From Nitrosomonas sp. (GTDB lineage Bacteria; Pseudomonadota; Gammaproteobacteria; Burkholderiales; Nitrosomonadaceae): DNA of 51,142 nt. Made by a program: the position numbers and the translations under genes. The notes below the pieces were generated by a model. The model was given only the letters and a program-made list of their open reading frames with translations. It made no database searches and had not been told where the DNA came from. The stretch is taken from the NCBI GenBank assembly GCA_017984435.1, contig JAGNZK010000017.1, positions 1 to 51,142 on the forward strand, written 5' to 3'. Below, piece by piece: positions 26,778 to 35,320 of this stretch. Each line of letters starts with the position of its first letter. The first letter of the stretch is position 1.

Positions 26778-29700
26778 TTACACCGTCCCCGCCTGGCGTT
26801 CGCCGAGCCTTCTGGCCATTTCTTCAAACTCGCTCATCTTCTCCAGTGCAGTGTGGTAGTCGGTTGGCATCACCTTGACGAACCAACGGAGTTCTTTCTC
26901 GAAATCATCCAGAATCACCTTGGCACGGACCGATCCGGTCAGCTTGTAGTGGTTTTCCAGGAGGGTCTTGATCGTTTCGCGATCATAATCCTTGTCAGGT
27001 GTTTCCAGTGCCACCGTCCCGGTATTGCACAGGCGCAGGAACTGGCCATTGACGTCGTAGACGTAGGCGATCCCGCCGCTCATGCCGGCAGCAAAGTTGC
27101 GCCCGGTTGGGCCGATGACGACGACTCGTCCGCCGGTCATGTATTCGCAGCCGTGATCGCCGACACCCTCAACAACTGCCTGGGCGCCGGAGTTACGGAC
27201 GCAGAAGCGTTCGCCAACGATGCCGCGGATGTAGACTTCGCCTGCAGTTGCGCCGTAGCAGATCACGTTGCCGGCGATGATGTTTTCCTCGGGCTTGAAC
27301 GTTGCCTTTTTCGGCGGGAAGAGGGCGATCTTTCCGCCGGAGAGTCCCTTGCCCAGATAATCATTGCAGTCCCCTTCCAACATCAGTGTGATGCCGCGAG
27401 CGAGGAAGCATCCGAAGCTCTGCCCAGCCGATCCGCTGAACCTGAATGTGATCGTGTCATCCGCAAGTCCGGTATGTCCGTATTTCAGGGCGATCTGGTG
27501 CGACAGCATGGTGCCGACAGTGCGATTGATGTTGCGAATCTCAAGGTCAGCCGTAACCTTTTCGCCACGCTCAATCGCCCGTGCTGCCAATTTGATCAGC
27601 TGGTTGTCCAACGCCCGTTCCAGTCCGTGCTCCTGCTTCTGTACACAGCGAACGGCCACATCCGCACCGATCCGGGGCTTGTGCAGGATTACGCTCAGGT
27701 CTAAATTCCGCGCCTTATAATGGTGCGAAACATCCATGAACGCCAGCAATTGCGTCTGCCCGACCATGTCGTCAAACTTTCGGAATCCCATCTCGGCCAT
27801 GTATTGGCGTACTTCCTCCGCAATAAAGAAGAAGAAATTGATGATGTGCTCAGGCTTGCCGGCAAATTTCTTGCGCAGCTCCGGATCCTGAGTTGCCACG
27901 CCGACTGGGCAAGTGTTCAGATGACAAACCCGCATCATGATACATCCGGAGGCAATCAGCGGCCCGGCGGAGAAGCCGAATTCTTCCGCCCCGAGTAGTG
28001 CCGCGATGATGACGTCGCGACCGGTCTTAAGTTGTCCATCCGTTTGTACGACCACGCGCCCGCGCAGGTTGTTCATCACCAGAACCTGTTGCGTCTCGGC
28101 GAGTCCCAGTTCCCACGGGATGCCCGCGTACTTAATGCTGGTCAGCGGCGCAGCGCCTGTTCCGCCGGAATCGCCGGAGATCAAAATGTGATCCGCCTTG
28201 GCCTTGGCGACGCCAGCCGCAACGGTTCCGACTCCCACCTCGCTGACCAGCTTCACGCTGACGCGCGCCTTGGGATTGGCGTTCTTTAGATCGTGGACGA
28301 GCTGCGCCAGATCTTCAATCGAATAAATATCATGGTGCGGCGGTGGCGAGATTAACCCGACGCCGGGTGTCGAGTGTCTGATCTTCCCGATATACGCATC
28401 CACCTTGTGTCCCGGCAATTGCCCGCCCTCGCCGGGCTTGGCGCCCTGGGCCATTTTGATTTGCAATTCATCGGCGTTGGCCAGGTATTCCGTGGTGACA
28501 CCAAACCGTGCGCTCGCCACCTGTTTGATGGCGCTACGGCGGAAGATGACGTTGCCGTTCGCATCCGGCTGCGGATCGGGTTGGAAGCGCCGCGGGTCTT
28601 CGCCTCCTTCGCCGGTATTGCTCTTGCCACCAATACGGTTCATGGCGATGGCCAGATTTTCGTGGGCTTCAGTGCTGATCGATCCGAGCGACATCGCGCC
28701 GGTGACGAATCGCTTGACGATCTCCTTAGCTGGTTCGACTTCTTCCAACGGGATCGGATTGACCGCTTTCTTGAAGTTAAGCAATCCGCGCAAAGTGCAT
28801 CGGTTGCGCGCTTCATCGTCCAGCAACGTGGTGTATTCCCTAAACTTCTTGTACCCATCGATGGGTTTCTCGACACCCACCCGAACCGAATCCTGGAGCT
28901 TGGCCACCGTCTCGGGGTTCCACATGTGGTATTCGCCGTCGCGGCGCCACTGATACAGTCCGCCGTTGTCCAATATCGGTTCATTCACTTGGATCGGCGG
29001 GAATCCGCGGCGGTGTCGTTCCAACGATTCACGTGCGATGATCTCCAGACCGATTCCCTTGATGCGCGAGGCTGTGCCGGTGAAGTACCGGTCGATCATC
29101 GTTTTGCCCAGACCGATCGCTTCGAAGATCTGAGCACCCCGGTAGCTTTGCACGGTACTGATTCCCATCTTCGACGCGACCTTGAGGATCGCTTTGTTGG
29201 CTGCTTTGATGTAGTTGTATTGCGCTTTTTCCAACTTCAGGTTGGGGAGTAATCCGTCCTGATATAAATCTGCCAGCGTCTCGAAAGACAGATACGGATT
29301 CACCGCTCCGGCTCCGTATCCAATGAGCAGGCAGAAGTGGTGTGTCTCGCGCGCCTCGCCGGTTTCGATCACCAGGCCGCATTGCGTGCGCGTACCTTCG
29401 CGGATCAGGTGATGATGTACTGCGGCGGTCGCCAGCAGGCTGGGGATCGGTGCGTTCCCGGCATCTACACCGCGGTCTGACAGAATCAGGATAGATACGC
29501 CTTCCTTGACCGCACAAGCCGCCCGTTCCATCAATTCTTCCAACGCCCGCTGCAAACCCGCTTCACCTTCGCTGACTTGGAAGAGCATCTCGAGCGTCAC
29601 CGCGCGCAATTTGCCGACAGCCACTTCCCGCAGTTTTTCCAGATCAGTATTGCTGATGATCGGGCTTTTGAGTTTGATCAAATGCGCGGCATCCGGTATT

Positions 29701-31373
29701 TCATCCAGCAAATTCCCTTCGCGCCCGATGTAGGTGTATGTCGATGTGACCAGTTCCTCCCGAATCGCATCCAGCGGCGGATTGGTTACCTGGGCGAAGA
29801 GCTGCTTAAAATAGTTGTAGAGCAACTGCGGTTTCTCGGAGAGACACGCCAGTGGCGTATCCGTCCCCATCGAACCGATCGCTTCGGCGCCACTGGCGGC
29901 CATCGGCATCATGATCAGCTTCAAGTCTTCATGCGTGTACCCGAACACATGTTGCCGCATCAGCAACGTCGCATGATCCGGTTGATGCACCTTGTTCGGG
30001 GCTGGCAGGTTGTCCAGTTCGATCAGGTTTTCTTCCAGCCATCTTTTCCAAGGCCGACTGTTCACGAGTTGCCGCTTGATCTCGCTGTCATCGATGATCC
30101 GCCCTTGTTTGGAGTCGATCAAAAAAATCTTGCCTGGCTGCAACCGCCATTTCCGCGTTACGTTTTCCGGCGGAATGGGCAGCACGCCCACTTCGCTGGC
30201 CATGATGACCAGATCATCCTTCGTCACGTAGTAGCGCGAAGGGCGCAGCCCGTTTCGATCCAGCATCGCGCCGACGAGTGTGCCATTCGTAAAGGCAATG
30301 GAAGCCGGTCCATCCCACGGTTCCATTAGACAGGCGTGATATTCGTAAAACGCCTTGAGGTCTTCATCCATCTGATCGTGGTTCTGCCACGCTTCCGGGA
30401 TAAGCATCAGCACTGCATGGGGCAAACTCCGACCGTTCACACACAGAAATTGCAGCGCGTTGTCCAGCGTGGCTGAGTCCGAGCCGGATTCCGTCAGAAT
30501 CGGGAGCATTTTCCGGAGTTCGCCCCCGAACACTTCCGATTGCAAAGACCCGTACCGCGCCCGCATCCAGTTGCGGTTGCCGCGCAACGTGTTGATCTCG
30601 CCGTTGTGAGCCAGGTAGCGGTATGGATGCGCCAGCCGCCAGGATGGAAAGGTATTGGTCGAAAACCGCGAATGGACGATCGCCAGGGATGACAGGAAAT
30701 CCGGGTCCGACAAATCCGGGAAGTACGCCCGAACTTGTGCCGCCGTCAACATGCCCTTGTAGATTATCCGATTGGCCGACAGGCAGCAGATATAGAAATC
30801 CTCCGCAGCTTGCGGCGGGAAATTACCAAACTCGATGGTATTTTCGGTTCGCTGGCGCACCAGATATAGCCGTCGGTCAAAGTCTTGTCGGTTGTAAAAG
30901 CTCACTCCCATTCCGACAAAGACCTGCCGGATCACCGGCTCCACCTTGCGCGGGCTTGGCCCGCACGCGTTGGCGTTAACCGGTACATCCCGCCACCCTA
31001 ATACCACCATCCCGAAATCGGCGGCGATTTTCTCCATTGTCTGTTCGCACAATTTGCGGGCGGCAGCGTCCTTGGGTAGAAAGATCATCCCCACACCATA
31101 TTCACCCAAGTGAGGCAGCTCGATACCGATCTTCTTGGCTTCCCGCCGAATGAATTTATCCGGCATCCGGCACATGATCCCGGCGCCATCCCCCGAATCC
31201 GGTTCACACCCGCAGGCGCCGCGATGTTCCATGTTCTCCAGCATCTTCAGGGACTGATCGACGATAGAATGGGAGTCCTTTCCCTTGATGTGAGTGATAA
31301 ACCCGACACCGCAGGAATCATGGTCGAAGCGTGGATCGTACAAGCCCTGTGCGGGCGGATAGCCTTTTGTCAT
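26778..31373 (-). CDS. gltB: Glutamate synthase large subunit
   Basis: A 1531-residue enzyme making two glutamates from glutamine and 2-oxoglutarate. The start at 31373 gives MTKGYPPAQGLYDP, and a 20-residue propeptide would be removed to expose the nucleophile Cys21 in HDSCGVGF. An earlier in-frame start would add 62 unrelated residues and cross the promoter. Domains in order: class II amidotransferase (to about residue 420), central domain, FMN-binding synthase domain with GEGGQLPGHKVD, the 3Fe-4S site in CHLNTCPVGVATQ, and the C-terminal beta-helix rich in glycine. GC-rich third positions contrast with flanking host-like genes, suggesting transfer. It is divergent from glnN and forms an operon with gltD. 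Confidence 0.96.
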   Translation of the reverse strand: MTKGYPPAQGLYDPRFDHDSCGVGFITHIKGKDSHSIVDQSLKMLENMEHRGACGCEPDSGDGAGIMCRMPDKFIRREAKKIGIELPHLGEYGVGMIFLPKDAAARKLCEQTMEKIAADFGMVVLGWRDVPVNANACGPSPRKVEPVIRQVFVGMGVSFYNRQDFDRRLYLVRQRTENTIEFGNFPPQAAEDFYICCLSANRIIYKGMLTAAQVRAYFPDLSDPDFLSSLAIVHSRFSTNTFPSWRLAHPYRYLAHNGEINTLRGNRNWMRARYGSLQSEVFGGELRKMLPILTESGSDSATLDNALQFLCVNGRSLPHAVLMLIPEAWQNHDQMDEDLKAFYEYHACLMEPWDGPASIAFTNGTLVGAMLDRNGLRPSRYYVTKDDLVIMASEVGVLPIPPENVTRKWRLQPGKIFLIDSKQGRIIDDSEIKRQLVNSRPWKRWLEENLIELDNLPAPNKVHQPDHATLLMRQHVFGYTHEDLKLIMMPMAASGAEAIGSMGTDTPLACLSEKPQLLYNYFKQLFAQVTNPPLDAIREELVTSTYTYIGREGNLLDEIPDAAHLIKLKSPIISNTDLEKLREVAVGKLRAVTLEMLFQVSEGEAGLQRALEELMERAACAVKEGVSILILSDRGVDAGNAPIPSLLATAAVHHHLIREGTRTQCGLVIETGEARETHHFCLLIGYGAGAVNPYLSFETLADLYQDGLLPNLKLEKAQYNYIKAANKAILKVASKMGISTVQSYRGAQIFEAIGLGKTMIDRYFTGTASRIKGIGLEIIARESLERHRRGFPPIQVNEPILDNGGLYQWRRDGEYHMWNPETVAKLQDSVRVGVEKPIDGYKKFREYTTLLDDEARNRCTLRGLLNFKKAVNPIPLEEVEPAKEIVKRFVTGAMSLGSISTEAHENLAIAMNRIGGKSNTGEGGEDPRRFQPDPQPDANGNVIFRRSAIKQVASARFGVTTEYLANADELQIKMAQGAKPGEGGQLPGHKVDAYIGKIRHSTPGVGLISPPPHHDIYSIEDLAQLVHDLKNANPKARVSVKLVSEVGVGTVAAGVAKAKADHILISGDSGGTGAAPLTSIKYAGIPWELGLAETQQVLVMNNLRGRVVVQTDGQLKTGRDVIIAALLGAEEFGFSAGPLIASGCIMMRVCHLNTCPVGVATQDPELRKKFAGKPEHIINFFFFIAEEVRQYMAEMGFRKFDDMVGQTQLLAFMDVSHHYKARNLDLSVILHKPRIGADVAVRCVQKQEHGLERALDNQLIKLAARAIERGEKVTADLEIRNINRTVGTMLSHQIALKYGHTGLADDTITFRFSGSAGQSFGCFLARGITLMLEGDCNDYLGKGLSGGKIALFPPKKATFKPEENIIAGNVICYGATAGEVYIRGIVGERFCVRNSGAQAVVEGVGDHGCEYMTGGRVVVIGPTGRNFAAGMSGGIAYVYDVNGQFLRLCNTGTVALETPDKDYDRETIKTLLENHYKLTGSVRAKVILDDFEKELRWFVKVMPTDYHTALEKMSEFEEMARRLGERQAGTV

Positions 31374-31427
31374 CGCTAGTTGCTCTCGTTCTGAGTTGGC
31401 CCCAGTTGGACAAATTTTCGAATTATG

Positions 31428-31456
31428 ATCATAGCGGATGAGAGAGGGGAATCCAA
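31428..31456 (-). promoter_or_regulatory. Candidate gltBD promoter
   Basis: On the minus strand TTGGAT (31451-31456) and TATGAT (31428-31433) are separated by exactly 17 bases. They lie about 55 bases before the gltB ATG at 31373. The -10 is a near-consensus match; the -35 keeps the TTG core. Confidence 0.55.
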
Positions 31457-31527
31457 ATATTTCTGCAAATGGGTAATTGAAATGCCTTTGTATGCCAGCG
31501 TTTAACAGCAGTTGGGGTTCGGCGTGT

Positions 31528-31556
31528 TTGACACTCCATCCGATTTCCAGTAATTT
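31528..31556 (+). promoter_or_regulatory. Candidate glnN promoter
   Basis: A perfect TTGACA (31528-31533) and TAATTT (31551-31556) are separated by exactly 17 bases, giving an untranslated leader of about 85 bases before glnN. It is divergent from the gltBD promoter, with about 70 bases between the two -35 elements. No NtrC/sigma-54 site was recognised. Confidence 0.6.
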
Positions 31557-31647
31557 CATTTCCTATGAGAGAGGGTGTTTGTTTTTCCAATACGCTTGCT
31601 CCACCGAAGCGACTTCGATGAGAAATTCAATCAAGAGGGGATAGGCT

Positions 31648-33822
31648 ATGTCTGTACTTCAGGAAATTTCGGAGGAATCAACGACCAACGAGTGGACTAA
31701 AGCGACCGCCAAAAAAATACCTAACATCGATCTCACCGAACTTTTCGGTAGCAACGTCTTTGGCGACCGCGCCATGCAAGAGCGACTTTCCGTGGACACC
31801 TATCGCGCATTGAAAGAAACCATCGAGAAGGGAAAATTGCTCACACTCGAAGTCGCTAATGCCGTCGCCGATGCGATGAAGGACTGGGCGATCGATAAGG
31901 GTGCCACTCATTACACTCACTGGTTCCAGCCCCTCACCGGCAAGACCGCCGAGAAACACGATTCGTTCATCGCATCGGCTGCCGACGGCCACATTATCTT
32001 GGAGTTTTCGGGCAAGCAGCTGATTAAGGGCGAACCGGACGCTTCTTCGTTTCCTTCGGGTGGCATTCGTGCCACCTTTGAAGCCCGCGGCTACACTGCG
32101 TGGGATTGTACCTCTCCTGCCTTCCTGAAGGAGGATGCCGTCGGCAATGTGACGCTTACGATCCCGACCGCGTTCTGCTCCTACACCGGCGAGGCTCTCG
32201 ACAAGAAGACCCCGCTCCTCCGCTCCATGGAAGCTGTGTCCAAGCAGGCGATCCGTGTTCTGCGCGCTCTTGGCAACGCCACCGCTCAGCGTGTGACCGC
32301 GACCGTTGGTCCGGAACAGGAATATTTTCTTATCGATAAAAAATACTACGATCAGCGCATCGATCTGATCAGTGCTGGACGTACTCTCTTTGGCGGCCCG
32401 GCCCCCAAAGGTCAGGAGCTGGAAGACCAATATTTCGGTGCGATCAAGGATCGTATCTCCGCCTTCATGCGCGATTTGGACATCGAACTGTGGAAGATGG
32501 GCGTACTGGCAAAAACCAAGCACAACGAAGTCGCTCCGGCTCAGTTCGAAATGGCGCCGATTTTCTCCACTACCAACGTTGCCACCGACCACAACCAATT
32601 GGTCATGGAAACCATGCAGAAAGTCGCGCTTCGGCACAGCCTCGTCTGCTTGCTCCATGAGAAGCCCTTTGCCGGCGTGAATGGCTCGGGCAAGCACAAC
32701 AACTGGTCACTCGCGACTGACGGCGGACAGAACTTGCTCGAGCCGGGCAATACCCCATACAGCAACGAGCAATTCCTCATCTTCCTCGCCGCTACCCTAA
32801 CCGCCGTTGATCGGCACGCGGACAAGCTCCGCGCCAGTGCCGCCAACACCGGCAATGACTTGCGCCTAGGCGCGAACGAAGCACCGCCTGCTATCATTTC
32901 TGTGTTTATGGGCGATGAATTGAGTGACATTCTGGAAGCCATCGGCAAAGGTAAGGCCGGCAAAGGCAAGGGTGAACGCTTCATGGCACTTGGTGTTGAT
33001 AGCCTTCCCGCTCTGCCGATGGACAACACCGACCGCAACCGCACCTCGCCGTTCGCCTTCACCGGCAACAAATTTGAGTTCCGTATGGTCGCGTCTTCCG
33101 CCTCCATCGCCGGTCCGAATACGGTTTTGAACACTGTGGTCGCGGAAGCGCTGGACGAAATCGCAACCCGGCTTGAGAAAGCTTCGGACGTGAACAAGGA
33201 AGCCACGGCCATTGTCCGTGAGGCTGTCAATAAGCACGGGCGCGTGATCTTCAACGGCAATGGTTACGCTGCCGCCTGGATCAAAGAAGCCAAGAAGCGT
33301 GGCCTTCCTAACATTTCCAACACTGTCGACGCCCTGGCCGCAATGGCCAACGACAACGCGGTGAAACTGTTCGAGAAGTACAAAGTTCTCTCTGGCGGTG
33401 AGCTCCACGCTCGCTACGAAGTGTACCTCGAGCAGTACACTAAGAGCATCAATATCGAAGCCAAAGCATCCATCGACATGGTGAGGAAGCAATATATCCC
33501 GTCAGTCATCAGCTACCTCGGCGATCTCGGACAGGCCAGTCAGAACGCCAAGTCGATTGGACTCGCAGTGACGGTGCAAAAGGATCTGGCAGGTAAGATC
33601 ACTAAGCACCTTGTGGGCGCGTACAAACAGCTTGCGGTGCTTGAAGCCGCACAAGAGAAAGCGAACGGCATCGAGCATGCGAAGGAAAAAGCGGAAGCAT
33701 TCCGTGACAAAGTAGTCCCGGTGATGAACAGCCTGCGAAGTGACATCGATGCGCTTGAATTCCTTCTTCCCGCTACCTCGTGGCCGGTACCATCCTATGC
33801 GGAGATGCTTTTCAAACTCTAA
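31648..33822 (+). CDS. glnN: Type III glutamine synthetase
   Basis: A 724-residue GlnN-type synthetase (types I and II are about 470 and 350-430 residues). The N-terminal GSIII domain has [15 protein letters not shown] near residue 33. The catalytic core has [11 protein letters not shown] near residue 223, the ATP/substrate loop [12 protein letters not shown] with Asn345, and [12 protein letters not shown] near residue 472. It condenses ammonium and glutamate using ATP. Type III enzymes are best known from Bacteroidetes, cyanobacteria and some other phyla, so its presence here, with GC-rich codons, fits transfer together with gltBD. GAGGGGA precedes the ATG. The TAA stop is shared with the outer TA of MITE copy 3. 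Confidence 0.96.
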   Translation: MSVLQEISEESTTNEWTKATAKKIPNIDLTELFGSNVFGDRAMQERLSVDTYRALKETIEKGKLLTLEVANAVADAMKDWAIDKGATHYTHWFQPLTGKTAEKHDSFIASAADGHIILEFSGKQLIKGEPDASSFPSGGIRATFEARGYTAWDCTSPAFLKEDAVGNVTLTIPTAFCSYTGEALDKKTPLLRSMEAVSKQAIRVLRALGNATAQRVTATVGPEQEYFLIDKKYYDQRIDLISAGRTLFGGPAPKGQELEDQYFGAIKDRISAFMRDLDIELWKMGVLAKTKHNEVAPAQFEMAPIFSTTNVATDHNQLVMETMQKVALRHSLVCLLHEKPFAGVNGSGKHNNWSLATDGGQNLLEPGNTPYSNEQFLIFLAATLTAVDRHADKLRASAANTGNDLRLGANEAPPAIISVFMGDELSDILEAIGKGKAGKGKGERFMALGVDSLPALPMDNTDRNRTSPFAFTGNKFEFRMVASSASIAGPNTVLNTVVAEALDEIATRLEKASDVNKEATAIVREAVNKHGRVIFNGNGYAAAWIKEAKKRGLPNISNTVDALAAMANDNAVKLFEKYKVLSGGELHARYEVYLEQYTKSINIEAKASIDMVRKQYIPSVISYLGDLGQASQNAKSIGLAVTVQKDLAGKITKHLVGAYKQLAVLEAAQEKANGIEHAKEKAEAFRDKVVPVMNSLRSDIDALEFLLPATSWPVPSYAEMLFKL

Positions 33823-33965
33823 CAGGCCGTTGAAAAACGATCTGTGTTGCCGCTACTGTGTTAAAAACAGGCTAAAAATGCACATTTATCACGCATAAAC
33901 TGCGCTTTTTCGCCTGTTTTTGCCTTGTATTGGTTGCCTTGAAAACGTTTCCCAACGCCCTGCTA
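33820..33965 (+). repeat. MITE-like dispersed repeat, copy 3
   Basis: A 146-bp element with ends TAACAGGCCGTTGAAAAAC and the complement of TAGCAGGGCGTTGGGAAAC, and the nested arms AAAAACAGGC and GCCTGTTTTT, this time a perfect 10 bp. It differs from copy 1 by roughly a dozen substitutions and one base of length and has the same orientation. Its left TA is part of the glnN stop codon. It separates glnN from the hairpin terminator at 33995, which was probably glnN's own. Confidence 0.85.
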
Positions 33966-33990
33966 ATCCTCGAAGGAAAATCATTCGCAA

Positions 33991-34033
33991 AAAAATCCCT
34001 CCGTCGCTTTGGCGAGAAGGGAGGATCTTTTTG
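33991..34033. terminator. Bidirectional intrinsic terminator
   Basis: ATCCCTCC (33995-34002) pairs with GGGAGGAT (34019-34026), and the inner CGC pairs with GCG. The hairpin is flanked by a run of A on the left and TCTTTTTG on the right, so it would end transcription in both directions: glnN from the left, and the small lipoprotein gene at 34064 from the right. Confidence 0.8.
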
Positions 34034-34063
34034 CGCTATCGCGGCGGCTTCTTTTCGTCCTAA

Positions 34064-34369
34064 TTATTTGCTACTGGCAGCATCAGCTTTTTCTGTTAGC
34101 TCATCGCCAGCTTCTTCAATTTTCTCAGCAGCGTTGTCGAGCGCTTCATCTATTTCTTTACCCGCGCGTTCAGCCGGTCCATCAAGAGCGTCTCCTGCTG
34201 CTTCAATCTTCTCAGTAGTTTTTTCAATAATTTCATCAACGGTTTTTTTACTGCTATCGATAGACTTGTCTACTTCTTTGCCCATTTTTTCAGCAGGTCC
34301 TTCTTGCCCGCAGCTGGTCAAAAGAAAAGATAAAAGAATCAAGGATAGGGACAAAATAAGTTTGTTCAT
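34064..34369 (-). CDS. Small lipoprotein with duplicated amphipathic helices
   Basis: A 101-residue lipoprotein. Residues 1-20 are the signal, ending LLTSCG with the lipid-anchored cysteine. The mature part is almost all Glu, Lys, Asp, Ala and Gly and should form long amphipathic helices. It has an internal duplication: GPAEKMGKEVDKSID ... EKIEAAGD near residue 24 and GPAERAGKEIDEALD ... EKIEEAGD near residue 64. It recalls YtxH/LEA-like stress proteins, but I cannot assign a family. It probably sits in a membrane leaflet facing the periplasm. The bidirectional terminator at 33991 ends it. Confidence 0.8.
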   Translation of the reverse strand: MNKLILSLSLILLSFLLTSCGQEGPAEKMGKEVDKSIDSSKKTVDEIIEKTTEKIEAAGDALDGPAERAGKEIDEALDNAAEKIEEAGDELTEKADAASSK

Positions 34370-34691
34370 CAGATACCTCGTATAAGAATGAATAGAAACA
34401 TTACTAAAGATAATGCCGGGTAATTCTGAAAAGTATGTTATCCACTTGCCTGAAAACAGCTAGTTAGCACCTATACGATTAAGAATCCGATTTATATCAA
34501 CTGGCTGAGTCGACGGGAGGTGGAAAAACTGAACAGAATAAACCAAGGCACCCGCATAGTAACACTCATAAACCCCTGCGACAAATTTGTTTACTGGCAT
34601 AGTTTGCTGCACAGACCAGAGAAACTACTATTGAATATCAATGTATTGGACGAATAGGTCGTCAGGGTGGTACTGGGTAAATGAATAAAGA
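34370..34691. other. Gene-free spacer
   Basis: About 320 bases between the small lipoprotein gene and the transpeptidase-like gene. It must contain the lipoprotein promoter, but I could not pick a convincing pair of elements. There is no strong hairpin and no plausible gene. Confidence 0.4.
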
Positions 34692-35309
34692 TCAGGTCTT
34701 GTGTTCCAGCAGTACGTAAGCAACGGTCTTGTTTTTCCAAGTGGATCCCCAAAGCTTTTTGGCAGCTTCACTGGCCATGGTATAGAACTCCTCCCATTGT
34801 TCAGGCGGGATTGTTTGACATCCAAGGCTTGATGTTTTTGTGAAACCTCCCCGGTGAATATTGATGCCAAAATTGCCCGTATCAGGATAAGGCGGGTTAC
34901 CATCCCGGATGACGGTAACTTTACCTGAACGTTGGCAAATTGCTTCATGTGGCTGACTACCGTTATGTTTATCAAAGCGATAAGCCGGCCAGATGCCTGT
35001 TTTGAGCACTGTCATCCCCTTGGTTTGTTCACTGGTGCCGAAACCCTGGTGAATTCTTGAGGGATCGGTATTGCCATTGAAGGCAGCAAAAATATGAAGG
35101 GACGGAGCCCACAGGATGATAGCGTCGTCGTATACGTTGCGATCGTTTTCTCCGGAAGGGCCGATGGAAGGAAAAAAGCCGCGAATCCCCACAATTGATA
35201 AAGCGTAGTCTTGTAGCTCGTCTTTATAGGGAACTAATAGCGTTTCAAGCATTTCATGCGTGATTGCTGGGCGTCCTGATTTGGGTAGAATCTGTACACT
35301 GCTGGGCAT
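34692..35309 (-). CDS. L,D-transpeptidase-like protein without signal peptide
   Basis: A 205-residue protein whose C-terminal half has the motif NFGINIHRGG ... TSSLGCQTIPPEQW, the His / Ser-x-Gly-Cys pattern of L,D-transpeptidase (YkuD-like) catalytic sites. The candidate nucleophile is the Cys of SLGCQT, near residue 168. I could not place it in a named family; some phage-associated peptidoglycan enzymes share this motif. The start at 35309 has AAAGGAGA just upstream; longer frames lie inside the preceding gene. It has no signal peptide, unusual for a wall enzyme. It lies 11 bases after a membrane protein with a peptidoglycan-binding-like domain, and the two are probably translated from one mRNA. 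Confidence 0.72.
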   Translation of the reverse strand: MPSSVQILPKSGRPAITHEMLETLLVPYKDELQDYALSIVGIRGFFPSIGPSGENDRNVYDDAIILWAPSLHIFAAFNGNTDPSRIHQGFGTSEQTKGMTVLKTGIWPAYRFDKHNGSQPHEAICQRSGKVTVIRDGNPPYPDTGNFGINIHRGGFTKTSSLGCQTIPPEQWEEFYTMASEAAKKLWGSTWKNKTVAYVLLEHKT

Positions 35310-35320
35310 GTTTATCTCCT

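Noticed and set aside
26853-29252. Long open frames on the plus strand opposite gltB
   Set aside because: They lie wholly inside gltB, whose motifs are unmistakable, and reflect the GC-rich codon bias of that gene.
31678-33492. Long open frames opposite glnN
   Set aside because: They are antisense shadows of a gene with strong GSIII motifs and carry no recognisable domain.
19881-33965. The 14-kb stretch between repeat copies 2 and 3 as one composite transposon
   Set aside because: The repeats have no transposase, copy 2 is much more diverged, and the genes between differ in base composition from one another.
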